Source of the DNA: an uncultured Oscillospiraceae bacterium
GTDB taxonomy: Bacteria > Bacillota > Clostridia > Oscillospirales > Oscillospiraceae
Direction of reading: 5' to 3'
Assembly: GCA_934631005.1 (NCBI GenBank)
Contig: CAKTXA010000026.1
Span: forward strand, 1 to 38,116
Length of the DNA stretch: 38,116 nucleotides
Under the pieces are notes generated by a model. The model saw only the letters and a program-made list of their open reading frames with translations, did not search any database and was not told where the DNA came from. Of this stretch, positions 1 through 7,400 are shown piece after piece. The translations under genes and the position numbers were made by a program. The first letter of the stretch is position 1, and each line of letters opens with the position of its first letter.

Positions 1-4
1 CTCG

Positions 5-59
5 AAGAAAACAAATAATCCGAACCCATCTCCGATTAAGAAGATTTGGTTCGGATTAT
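5..59 (-). terminator. Probable terminator of the tRNA-Leu transcript
   Basis: Perfect 12-bp inverted repeat, ATAATCCGAACC at 15-26 and GGTTCGGATTAT at 48-59, with a 21-nt loop. Read on the minus strand the stem is followed by a T-rich stretch (TTTGTTTTC), as expected of an intrinsic terminator. It lies 7 nt downstream of the tRNA 3' end. The long loop is unusual, so it could instead be a processing structure. Confidence 0.6.
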
Positions 60-66
60 ATTGGTT

Positions 67-153
67 TGGTGCCGGTGACCGGACTCGAACCGGTACGCCA
101 TCGCTGGCGGTGGATTTTGAGTCCACTACGTCTACCAATTCCATCACACCGGC
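67..153 (-). tRNA. tRNA-Leu (anticodon CAA)
   Basis: The minus strand folds as a class II tRNA of 87 nt. The acceptor stem is GCCGGTG/CACCGGC, the discriminator base is A and the CCA end is encoded. The anticodon loop CTCAAAA gives anticodon CAA, which reads UUG leucine codons. The long variable arm CGCCAGCGATGGCG is typical of tRNA-Leu, and the T-loop GTTCGAGTC is canonical. It has its own promoter overlapping the end of sigE and a hairpin terminator downstream, so it is probably transcribed alone. Confidence 0.95.
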
Positions 154-166
154 ATTGCTGCGATTT

Positions 167-195
167 AGTATACAGCATCCGGCGGGAAAATTCAA
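167..195 (-). promoter_or_regulatory. Sigma-A type promoter of tRNA-Leu
   Basis: On the minus strand, -35 TTGAAT (190-195), a 17-bp spacer and -10 TATACT (167-172). The -35 hexamer overlaps the sigE stop codon (192-194). The predicted start lies a few bases before the mature tRNA 5' end. Confidence 0.7.
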
Positions 196-899
196 GTGCA
201 GATCTGGCGGGATATTTCGCGGCGCAGGCGCAGCATGATGCGCTTTTCCAGCCGCGAGATGTACGACTGCGAAATGCCCATCAGCTCGGCCACCTCCTTC
301 TGCGTCTTTTCCTTGCGCCCGCCAAGGCCGAAGCGCATGGTCACGATCTGCTGCTCGCGCTCCGGCAGGCGCGAGAGCGCGTCGCGCAGGAGCTGTTTGT
401 CCACGTCGTCCTCCATCGGGCGCATGACGGTGTCGCCGTCGGTGCCCAGAACATCCGAGAGCAGCAGCTCGTTGCCGTCCCAGTCGGTGTTGATCGGCTC
501 GTCGAGCGATACCTCCGTCTTTTGACCGGATATTTTGCGGATGTGCATGAGAATTTCATTCTCGATACAGCGGGAGGAATACGTCGCCAGCTTGATGTTT
601 TTATCCGGCCGGAACGTGCCCACGGCCTTGATGAGCCCGATCGTCCCGATGGAGATAAGGTCCTCGATGTTGATGCCCGTGTTTTCAAACCGCCGCGCGA
701 TATACACGACCAGCCGCAGATTACGCTCGATGAGCGTCTGGCGCGCCATCTCGTCGCCGTCTGCCAGCCGGGCGAGCATCTGCTGCTCCTCCGGCGCGCG
801 CAGGGGCGGCGGCAGCACGTCGCTGCCCCCGATGTACATGACCTTCGCCGGCTGCAAAAAGCCCAGCAGCCGCAGCAGTTTCCGGATCGTCTCGTTCAT
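192..899 (-). CDS. sigE: RNA polymerase sporulation sigma factor sigma-E (pro-sigma-E)
   Basis: Sigma-70 family factor of 235 aa that directs early mother-cell transcription during endospore formation. The N-terminus carries a short basic/hydrophobic pro-sequence ending at MYIGGSDVLPPPL (about residues 21-33), matching the processing site of Bacillus pro-sigma-E (YIGGSEALPPPL). Region 2 follows with LISIGTIGLIKAV and CIENEILMHIR, and region 4 ends in the helix-turn-helix EVAELMGISQSYISRLEKR. It lies 4 nt downstream of spoIIGA, whose product activates it; this is the classic spoIIG operon. sigG, which often follows, is absent here, and a tRNA gene occupies its place. Identity is firm. Confidence 0.96.
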   Translation of the reverse strand: MNETIRKLLRLLGFLQPAKVMYIGGSDVLPPPLRAPEEQQMLARLADGDEMARQTLIERNLRLVVYIARRFENTGINIEDLISIGTIGLIKAVGTFRPDKNIKLATYSSRCIENEILMHIRKISGQKTEVSLDEPINTDWDGNELLLSDVLGTDGDTVMRPMEDDVDKQLLRDALSRLPEREQQIVTMRFGLGGRKEKTQKEVAELMGISQSYISRLEKRIMLRLRREISRQICT

Positions 900-903
900 A
901 GCT

Positions 904-1746
904 TCACGCTCCTGTCAGTGCATGATAGGCCCCGCCGTCTGAGACCGGTGTGGGAGAAAACGCCGCCAGTGCGCGGCGTGCGCGGCCGCCCGCGTCCACA
1001 AGCTCGCAGCGTACCGCAAGCAGCAGCCCTGCGCTCGTGCCCACGGCGCGGTACGGGAGCAGCCGGAAGCGCAGCGCCGGGTACCGCTGCGCCAGCTCCG
1101 GCAGCAGCGCTGCCGGAGCGCTGAGCCGCGCGGGCGTGAGGTCTGCCTGCGGCAGAAGCGCCGCCGCCGTCTGCGCGTCCACGACCAGCGCCGCCTCGCC
1201 CGTGATGGGGTCGCAGAGGGTGTTGCCCGAGTCGCGCAGGGCGCGCAGGGGCATCTCTTGCGTGCCGAGCCGCAGCGTCAGCGGCACGATCTGCCCGCCG
1301 CCGTGCTGCAACAGGCGCGGAAAGACGAGCCGCGCCGCGAGATACACCGCCGCCGCGACGAGCAGAAGGCCAAAAAAGCTCACAGGATAATACGCGCTGC
1401 CGCCGACCACCAGCAGCCCCGTGCGGAACACCTGCGTGCACAGCAGCACCAGTCCCGCAAACGCCGCCGCCAGCGCCCAAAAGATCAGCCCCAGCCGCAG
1501 CGTCCGCCTTTCCGCGCCAAAGGCGAGCAGCAGCATGACCGCCGCGGCGACCAGCTTCATCCCCGCCGTCTGCAGAAAGCCGAGCGCCGGGACGAGCGCC
1601 AGCACGGCGTACACGCCGCCGAGCGCCGCCGCCGGGAGAAGCCGCCGCAGCGGGGCCGGCGCGCCCGCCAGCCGTGCGCTGCCAAGCAGCAGCAGAAAAT
1701 TCAGCAGCGCGTTCAGAAAAAACACCCGCTCCGCCCAGACTGTCAT
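904..1746 (-). CDS. spoIIGA: Sporulation sigma-E factor processing peptidase SpoIIGA
   Basis: Membrane-embedded aspartic protease (peptidase family U4) that cleaves pro-sigma-E at the sporulation septum. The 280-residue product has an N-terminal half of about five hydrophobic segments (roughly residues 8-25, 38-60, 62-78, 84-105 and 109-140) and a soluble C-terminal half. The catalytic motif DSGN is at residues 172-175. The start at 1746 was chosen because AAGGAGG sits 8 nt upstream; an in-frame start 29 codons further upstream lacks this site and begins before the hydrophobic N-terminus. Overall identity is low, as usual for this family, but the position immediately before sigE and the DSGN motif make the call secure. 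Confidence 0.92.
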   Translation of the reverse strand: MTVWAERVFFLNALLNFLLLLGSARLAGAPAPLRRLLPAAALGGVYAVLALVPALGFLQTAGMKLVAAAVMLLLAFGAERRTLRLGLIFWALAAAFAGLVLLCTQVFRTGLLVVGGSAYYPVSFFGLLLVAAAVYLAARLVFPRLLQHGGGQIVPLTLRLGTQEMPLRALRDSGNTLCDPITGEAALVVDAQTAAALLPQADLTPARLSAPAALLPELAQRYPALRFRLLPYRAVGTSAGLLLAVRCELVDAGGRARRALAAFSPTPVSDGGAYHALTGA

Positions 1747-1779
1747 GCCGCACACCTCCTTCGGATCACCGCAGGACAA

Positions 1780-1814
1780 AGTATACGCCGCGCGAGGCAA
1801 AAAACCGGTCGCAA
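1780..1814 (-). promoter_or_regulatory. Candidate spoIIG promoter with long spacer
   Basis: On the minus strand TTGCGA (1809-1814) and TATACT (1780-1785) are separated by 23 bp. This is too long for a standard sigma-A promoter but resembles the known 22-bp spacing of the Spo0A-activated spoIIG promoter of Bacillus. A TGGCGAA sequence close to the 0A-box consensus lies at 1881-1887, about 110 bp upstream of the predicted start. Spo0A control is inference. Confidence 0.4.
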
Positions 1815-1871
1815 TTCCAGCCGGACGGGGCATCGTTCGCTCGTCCTGTTTCCCGCCGTTTTGCGCGGCGC

Positions 1872-1900
1872 TTGCCCGCGTGGCGAAAGTGTGCTATGCT
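1872..1900 (+). promoter_or_regulatory. Promoter of nth
   Basis: TTGCCC (1872-1877), 17-bp spacer, TATGCT (1895-1900), 29 bp before the nth start codon. It is divergent from the spoIIG promoter. Confidence 0.55.
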
Positions 1901-1929
1901 GTAGAAAACGATCGAAACGGGGCGGTTTT

Positions 1930-2565
1930 ATGGACATCACCAAACGGGTGCAGGGCGTGGTCGAGGCGCTGAAGGCAGCGTACCCGGATGCGCTGTGCGC
2001 GCTGCAGTATAAAAAGGATTATGAGCTGATGATCGCCGTGCGCCTGTCCGCGCAGTGCACCGACGCGCGCGTGAATCTCGTCACGCCGGCGCTGTTCACG
2101 CGTTTTTCGACATTGGACGCGTTCGCGGACGCGGACGTGGCGGAGGTCGAGGAATACGTGCGCACATGTGGCTTTTTCCGCCAGAAGGCGCACGATATTG
2201 TCTGCGCCTGCCGGATGCTGCGGGACGAGTACGGCGGCCGCGTGCCGAACGACATGGAGGCGCTTCTGCGCCTGCCGGGCGTGGGGCGCAAGACGGCGAA
2301 TCTGCTGCTGGGCGACCTGTACGGCGTGCCGGGTTCTGTCGTGTGCGACACGCACTGCATCCGCATCTGCGGAAAGCTGGGCCTGTCCGAGGGCAGGGAG
2401 CCGGAAAAGGTCGAGCGCCAGCTGCGCGCCATCCTCCCGCCCGAGGAGTCGTCCGACTTCTGCCACCGCATCGTTCTCCACGGCCGCGCCGTCTGCACCG
2501 CCAGAAATCCGCAGTGTGGCAAATGCACCCTGCGGATGTTCTGCAAGAGCTTTTGCGGAGAGTGA
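1930..2565 (+). CDS. nth: Endonuclease III, DNA glycosylase/AP lyase
   Basis: Base-excision repair enzyme that removes oxidised pyrimidines and cleaves the abasic site. The 211-residue product is of normal family length. The helix-hairpin-helix LPGVGRKTAN carries the catalytic lysine, and the catalytic aspartate is in VVCDTHCIR. The C-terminal 4Fe-4S cluster motif C-x6-C-x2-C-x5-C is complete (CTARNPQCGKC then five residues to the last Cys). The start at 1930 is where similarity begins; the ribosome site (GGGGCGG) is weak. The gene stands alone between the divergent spoIIGA and the convergent pilus operon. Confidence 0.95.
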   Translation: MDITKRVQGVVEALKAAYPDALCALQYKKDYELMIAVRLSAQCTDARVNLVTPALFTRFSTLDAFADADVAEVEEYVRTCGFFRQKAHDIVCACRMLRDEYGGRVPNDMEALLRLPGVGRKTANLLLGDLYGVPGSVVCDTHCIRICGKLGLSEGREPEKVERQLRAILPPEESSDFCHRIVLHGRAVCTARNPQCGKCTLRMFCKSFCGE

Positions 2566-2903
2566 GCACCTCCTGTGGTGCACACCACACCTCTTGTAGG
2601 GAGCGGACGACTCTGTCCGCCCGACAAAACGCAATCGTAAATTTGAACGCACCAATGTAAATACGTAAAACGCTTGTAGGGGCCGATGCCCACATCGGCC
2701 CGCACAGACGCATTTCTTATTATGCCGTAGGGGAGGGGCTCTGCCCCTCCCGTAGGGTACCATCGTGTTCGCCGATAGGTCTCATAAAAGCGTAAGTGCC
2801 TACCGCACGGGAGGGGCAAGCCCCTCCCCTACGTCCCGATAAGGGGTGCGGATGAAACCTGGTAGGGCGGGCCGATGTGGTCATCGGCCCCTACAAAACA
2901 ATG
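2566..2903. repeat. Cluster of five GTAGGG-type palindromic repeats
   Basis: The spacer after nth has no credible gene. It holds five short palindromes that share a GTAGGG/CCCTAC edge but differ in the centre: 2595-2626 (GCGGAC/GTCCGC), 2675-2705 (GGCCGATG/CATCGGCC), 2726-2757 (GGGAGGGGC/GCCCCTCCC), 2807-2833 (same arms, different loop) and 2861-2895 (GGGCCGATG/CATCGGCCC). A related unit occurs near 14974-15003. They look like REP-type dispersed repeats common in gut Clostridia; the family assignment is inference. Confidence 0.65.
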
Positions 2904-2947
2904 AAAACCGCCCGCGGGCCTTTCGGCGCGCGGGCGGGGATTTTTTT
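2904..2947. terminator. Bidirectional terminator between nth and the pilus cluster
   Basis: Stem CCGCCCGCG (2908-2916) with CGCGGGCGG (2929-2937), followed on the plus strand by seven T residues (2941-2947). On the minus strand the stem is followed by a shorter T4 tract. It touches the stop codon of the last pilus gene and can serve both convergent units. Confidence 0.75.
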
Positions 2948-3452
2948 ATTCTGCTGTCAGCACGGCGGCGGGGTTTAGTTGGCGGACCTCGAAGGCAGTC
3001 TGGGCAGCGATTTGATCCTCTGCGCCGAGGACGGTGATGCGGGCGGTGAAGGTGTTGGTTGCCGGATCATACGCCGTCAGCTCCACCGCGGCGCGCAGGC
3101 CGTGGGGATAGGCCCGGTCGGGCAGGAGCTTGCTGCCGCCGAGCAGGACGTGCCCGCGCTCGTCGCTCGAAAAGCCGCTGTAGGCGGCCTCGCCGTAGCT
3201 CTGGCTGAAAAATCCGGCGGGCGTTCCGTCCGCGGCCAGCTGCACGGTGCCCGCGTAGCGCAGCTCGTCGCTGACGCCGGTGCGCAGGGTGGACAGCAGC
3301 GTCTGCGCCTGCGAGGCCTCCATCGAGCGGCGAAACGCCGTCACGGCGCTGCGCGCGCCGAGCGTGAGCAGCGCCGCCAGCAGCAGCATCACCGCGATGG
3401 CGCACAAAAGCTCCACCAGCGTAAAGCCGCCGCGCCTTGCTCGCCGTTTCAT
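2946..3452 (-). CDS. Type IV prepilin-like minor pilin (PilW/GspJ-like position)
   Basis: 168-residue protein with a class III prepilin leader: basic residues, then G9/F10 cleavage and the GFTLVELL start of the hydrophobic helix, with the conserved Glu at +5. The rest (residues 40-168) is a predicted soluble pilin head of unknown fold. The start at 3452 is preferred because AGGAGG lies 8 nt upstream; the GTG at 3461 is part of that ribosome site. It is the last gene of the cluster. By order and type it resembles the J-like minor pseudopilin of a tip complex, but the head domain was not recognised, so the exact class is inference. Confidence 0.8.
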   Translation of the reverse strand: MKRRARRGGFTLVELLCAIAVMLLLAALLTLGARSAVTAFRRSMEASQAQTLLSTLRTGVSDELRYAGTVQLAADGTPAGFFSQSYGEAAYSGFSSDERGHVLLGGSKLLPDRAYPHGLRAAVELTAYDPATNTFTARITVLGAEDQIAAQTAFEVRQLNPAAVLTAE

Positions 3453-3467
3453 GCCGCGCACCTCCTG

Positions 3468-3749
3468 TCAGGGCTCCTTCGTGTAGTAGTGATAGCCGTT
3501 GGGGTCGACGTACTCCGCCGCCGTCACGGTCTGGGTGGTATAGCTGTCGCTGACCTCCAGCTCCAGCGGGCGCTCCTGCCGCACCGCGCCGGTGTAGTGG
3601 AACGACACGTCCGTATCGCGCACGGCGGCGTTGAACTTTGCCGCGCCGAAGATCGCGTTGGCCAGAAACAGCAGCACCAGCACCGCGACCGTCAGGGCCA
3701 TGAGCGTTTCCACAAGCGTCTCGCCCCGGTTCTTCCGCAGCTTTTTCAT
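3468..3749 (-). CDS. Small type IV prepilin-like protein (PilV/GspI-like position)
   Basis: 93-residue prepilin-like protein. It starts MKKLRKNRG, then ETLVETLMALTVAV, with predicted cleavage after G9 and Glu at +5. Residue +1 is Glu rather than the usual Phe or Met, which is less common. The remaining 55 residues form a short head ending in a Tyr-rich tail (GYHYYTKEP). The start ATG overlaps the TGA of the upstream gene (ATGA), so translation is likely coupled; GGGAGG lies upstream. A longer in-frame reading to 4499 overlaps the upstream gene entirely and has no pilin signal before this Met. Probably a minor pilin of a tip complex. Confidence 0.75.
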   Translation of the reverse strand: MKKLRKNRGETLVETLMALTVAVLVLLFLANAIFGAAKFNAAVRDTDVSFHYTGAVRQERPLELEVSDSYTTQTVTAAEYVDPNGYHYYTKEP

Positions 3750-4429
3750 GTGCCGTCCTCCCGTGTGAGCGCCGCGCCTGACCAGACGAAGCTGCTCGTA
3801 AGAACCTCCTGGAAATATTCCTTGCGTGACCAGCCCTCCCACTCCCAGTAGCTCGTCATAAGCGAGGAATAGGTCTGCGTGCCGTCCATGGTCAGGCGCA
3901 TCCGGCATGGGTGCTCGCTCGTCCCGCCGGTGAGCCAGACGGTGAGCGTATAGGCCCGCGTGGTCTCGCTCTCGATCTCGCAGGAGAGATACAGCTCGCA
4001 CGAAACGTCCTCGTAAGCATCCGCCTGCTTTGCCCGGATCGTAAACGAGCGCTGGTAGACAAGCGCGGGCGTTTGCAGAAGCTGGCGGATGGCATTGTTC
4101 ATCAAAAAGGCAAAATCGCCGGTCGCATCCGTCTTGTCGTCTGACACATCGCGCACCGGATTCTGCTTGTAGCGATCGCTGTACAGCGTCACCTTGCGCG
4201 TCCGAAAATCGCCGCTGCCGCCCTCGATACTGTCCCGCAGAAGCTCCGCGGCGGAGGACACGGTGAGATACGTCTGCTGCTGCGCGCGGTCGGAGGCCAC
4301 GCGCGAGCGCGCGCTGACCGCCGCCGTGATGATCACGGCGCTGACCATGGCCGCGATGAGAAACAGCAGCAGCGCCATCAGCATGGAAGCGCCGCGGCGG
4401 CAGTTCAGTTTTTGCGCGAGCCGCTTCAT
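3746..4429 (-). CDS. Minor pilin lacking Glu5 (PilX/GspK-like)
   Basis: 227-residue protein with leader MKRLAQKLNCRRG followed by ASMLMALLLFLIAAMVSAVI. Predicted cleavage is after G13. Position +5 is Met instead of the Glu found in ordinary pilins; loss of Glu5 is a known trait of GspK-type tip pseudopilins and some PilX proteins. The head (residues 50-227) contains several Tyr/Trp-rich strands (SYWEWEGWSRKEYF) and has no domain I recognise. GGGAGGG lies upstream of the start. It follows the giant pilin gene by 23 nt and overlaps the next gene by 4 nt. The tip role is inference from the missing Glu5 and gene order. Confidence 0.75.
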   Translation of the reverse strand: MKRLAQKLNCRRGASMLMALLLFLIAAMVSAVIITAAVSARSRVASDRAQQQTYLTVSSAAELLRDSIEGGSGDFRTRKVTLYSDRYKQNPVRDVSDDKTDATGDFAFLMNNAIRQLLQTPALVYQRSFTIRAKQADAYEDVSCELYLSCEIESETTRAYTLTVWLTGGTSEHPCRMRLTMDGTQTYSSLMTSYWEWEGWSRKEYFQEVLTSSFVWSGAALTREDGT

Positions 4430-4452
4430 CGCAGCGCCCTCCCTTCATGTTG

Positions 4453-7400
4453 TCAGGTCTCGTCCGGCTCCGGCTCCCCGTCCGGCTCGTCCGCATCATC
4501 CGGCGCCTCGTCCGCCGCGGGCGGCGTGACCGGCCGCAGCGTCATGGGCTCGTAGATCGCGTCCGGGATCTGCCAGACGCGCGTGCCCACCGGGTCGTCC
4601 GCCGTCAGCGTGACGGTGCCGCCGTAAAGCGCGTGCTTCGTAAAGAGCACCCTACCGTCCTCGTCGGCAAAGTCGACGGCGTACTGCGCCGGCTCGGGCG
4701 TGACAGGCAGCTCCAGCGTAAACAGGACGCCGTCCCGCTCCAGCACGATGCGGAGCGGGACCGGGTCAGGCTGCGCCGTCTCCAGCGTGAGGGCGCGCAG
4801 ATCGTAGTCGCCCGCGTATGCGGTCTCGCCCGCCAGCGTCAGGCGGTATTCCTTCCCCACCGTATAGCCGTCCTCGCCAATGGGCAGCTCGGCTGTGCCG
4901 CGCACGATCGCGGCGGCCGCGAGCGTGAAGTCGGCCAGATCGGTGTACGCACGCGTTGCGTACAGATACAGCCCACCCGCTTGCGGGCCGTCCGCCGCGG
5001 CGCTCGCCGTATACCCGCTGGTTCCCGCGGGGATGGTGTGCGGCACGCGGATCTGGCGGTGCGTAACGCCGTCCGTCAGGCCCAGCACGTCGTTCGGATA
5101 CACCGTGGCGCTGAGGTTGACCTTCTGCGTGATGCTGAGGATCTGCCCGTCCGCGTCGGTGTATGGATAGAGGCAGGTGATGGTGACGATCGCCTCGCCG
5201 GCGGAGAAGCCGGTGAGCGGCAGGGCAAAATCGCCGCTGCCCGCGTCGTAGGAAATATCGCCCGCGCGGCACTCCACCACGTCCTGCGCGGCATCGCCGC
5301 TGTCGACCTGCACGGTCCACTGCAGCCGCCGGGCCGCCGCAGGCGTGAGCACCGAGCCGGTCGAGTGGCGGACGGTGAGCGTCAGCTCGGTCTCGTCGCC
5401 AACGTACAGCTCCGGCGCTTCGGGCACAGCTGTGAGCGCCAGCGCCGCCGTGACGGTCAGGCGCACGCGCGCGGTGCTGCCGCCGAGGCTTGCCTCGGCG
5501 ATGATCTCGCCGGGGGCGCTGCCCGCAAAGGTCACGGTGTAGAAGCCGCCGTCTGCGTCATAGTCCGAGATGGCCGCGACGCTCGCCGCGCCGGGGCCGG
5601 TGAGCGCTTCGCCGCCCTCCGTAAGAAGGGTGATCGCCGGCGTTTCGCCGCCGCCGATGCCCATGAGGTACAGCTTCAGCTCCAGAAGGGCCTGCCCCGT
5701 CTGCTCCTCCACATCCAGCAGATCGAGCGCGGCGGAGGTCTGCTCCCAGTAGAGGTCGGGCTTCGGCCACGCACCGTAGTGCACGTTCACATCGCCGCCG
5801 AAGATGATGTCCTCCTGCGTGAGCACCGTGGGGAACGGGTAGTTCAGCCCGTCCAGCGCGCGGTCGCTGCCGGGGTGGCTGTATTTGCCGTCGATGGCCA
5901 CGCCCGATTCGTACACGGTGACGGTATCGAACGCGCCGCCCTTTGCCGTGAGCTTACTCAGCAGCTCCGTGCTCATCTCGCTGTAGGTCAGGTACGGCGT
6001 GGACTCGTTATAAAGTGTGATCTTACGGTCGCCCTCGTTCGGCTCCAGCACGTTGAGATTCTGCCCGCCGCGCCAGTTCTGCCGGTTCTGGTATACGCGG
6101 TAATCGTCCGCGTTCGCGGCCGTGGCGCGCAGGGCGTAGCAGTTGCGAAGCTCCGCGGCGGAGTTGGCGATCGTTTGGAAGCTCTGCTGCATCTCGCCGT
6201 TGGAGGCGATGGACTGCGAGCTGGTGACCAGATTGCTGCCGCGCCGCGGCACGTCCACAAAGCTGTAGCAGTTCGTGACCACAAGCGGATCGGTCACAGA
6301 GCCGAGGATCTGCGCGATCGAGCCCGCGGTGCGCAGCACGATGCCGCCCGTGATGCCGCCGACCCAGATGCTCGTGGTGTTTCCGTATTGATCGTGCGAA
6401 AGCTGCGTGATGCTCCTGATCGAGCCGCCGGCGTAGCAGCTGTCGATGGACGCGCGGCACGCGCCCGCGATGCCGCCCACGCGGAGGTTGAGGTAGTTAT
6501 AATTATAGCCGATGTCGATGACGATGTCGTTGACCGCCGTGCAGCTGCTCAGCTTCATATTCGTCGCGCCGACCAGACCGCCCACGCAGCCGCCGCCCCA
6601 GCCGGGCTGGTGGTCGCGGTTGGCGATCCATAAGCTGTAGCCCTTGCCGCGGTGATCCTGGATGGTATAGCCGGAGACGGTACAGTTCGTGATGCTCGCC
6701 TGCGAGGTTTTGTCGCGGCTGGCGGCAAAGCCGACCAGACCGCCCACGCAGTACCAGTTCTTCCCGCCCGGCTCATTTTCCACAACGCTGCCGCGGTCGG
6801 AGTACAGGACGATATTCTGCAGCTTCGCGCCCGCCGTGATGCCGAACAGGCCGATGCACTGCATCTCGCTGTGAATTTCGATGTTCTTGATGGCATACGA
6901 CTGCCCGTCGTAGCTCTCGGCGAAAAACGCCGTATACGGGTCCGAATACGCAGAGTCCAGCGACGTCGCGACGTCATACAGGCTCCCGATGGGTGTAAAG
7001 TCCCGCACCGTTCTGCCGTTTTCCAGATACGAGTCCACGTCGTGGCTCTGCTTCCAGGAAAGCCCGCGGCTGAGCGGCGCGTCGGTATCCTTGTCGGTGT
7101 AGATGAGGTACGGATACTGCCGGATGGTCCAGCGGTCGGTGAGGCTTGTCGTATTGTCGGCGGAGATGGAGTACGCCGCCGTGCGCTCGGCCCAGTTCCA
7201 GTTGATATACTGCAGCTGCGCCGCCGAGCGGATCTGATAGGGGTTCTCCGCCGTGCCGGGGGCCTCGGTCCGCACCGCGCCGGTGAGATCCTGCGCCTGC
7301 CCCGCAAGCGCCACGGCGCGCAGCGCCATGCTGTCGGCAAAGAAGGGGCTGACCTCGTAGGTATACTCCGCCGCCGTGCCGTAGCGCAGCGTCCAGGTGC

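Noticed and set aside
192..899. Gene considered as sigG or sigK
   Set aside because: The YIGGSDVLPPPL processing site and the adjacent spoIIGA identify it as sigE.
4447..6633. Plus-strand open frame of 728 codons
   Set aside because: Also antisense to the giant pilin gene with low-complexity Arg/Val/His-rich translation; shadow frame.
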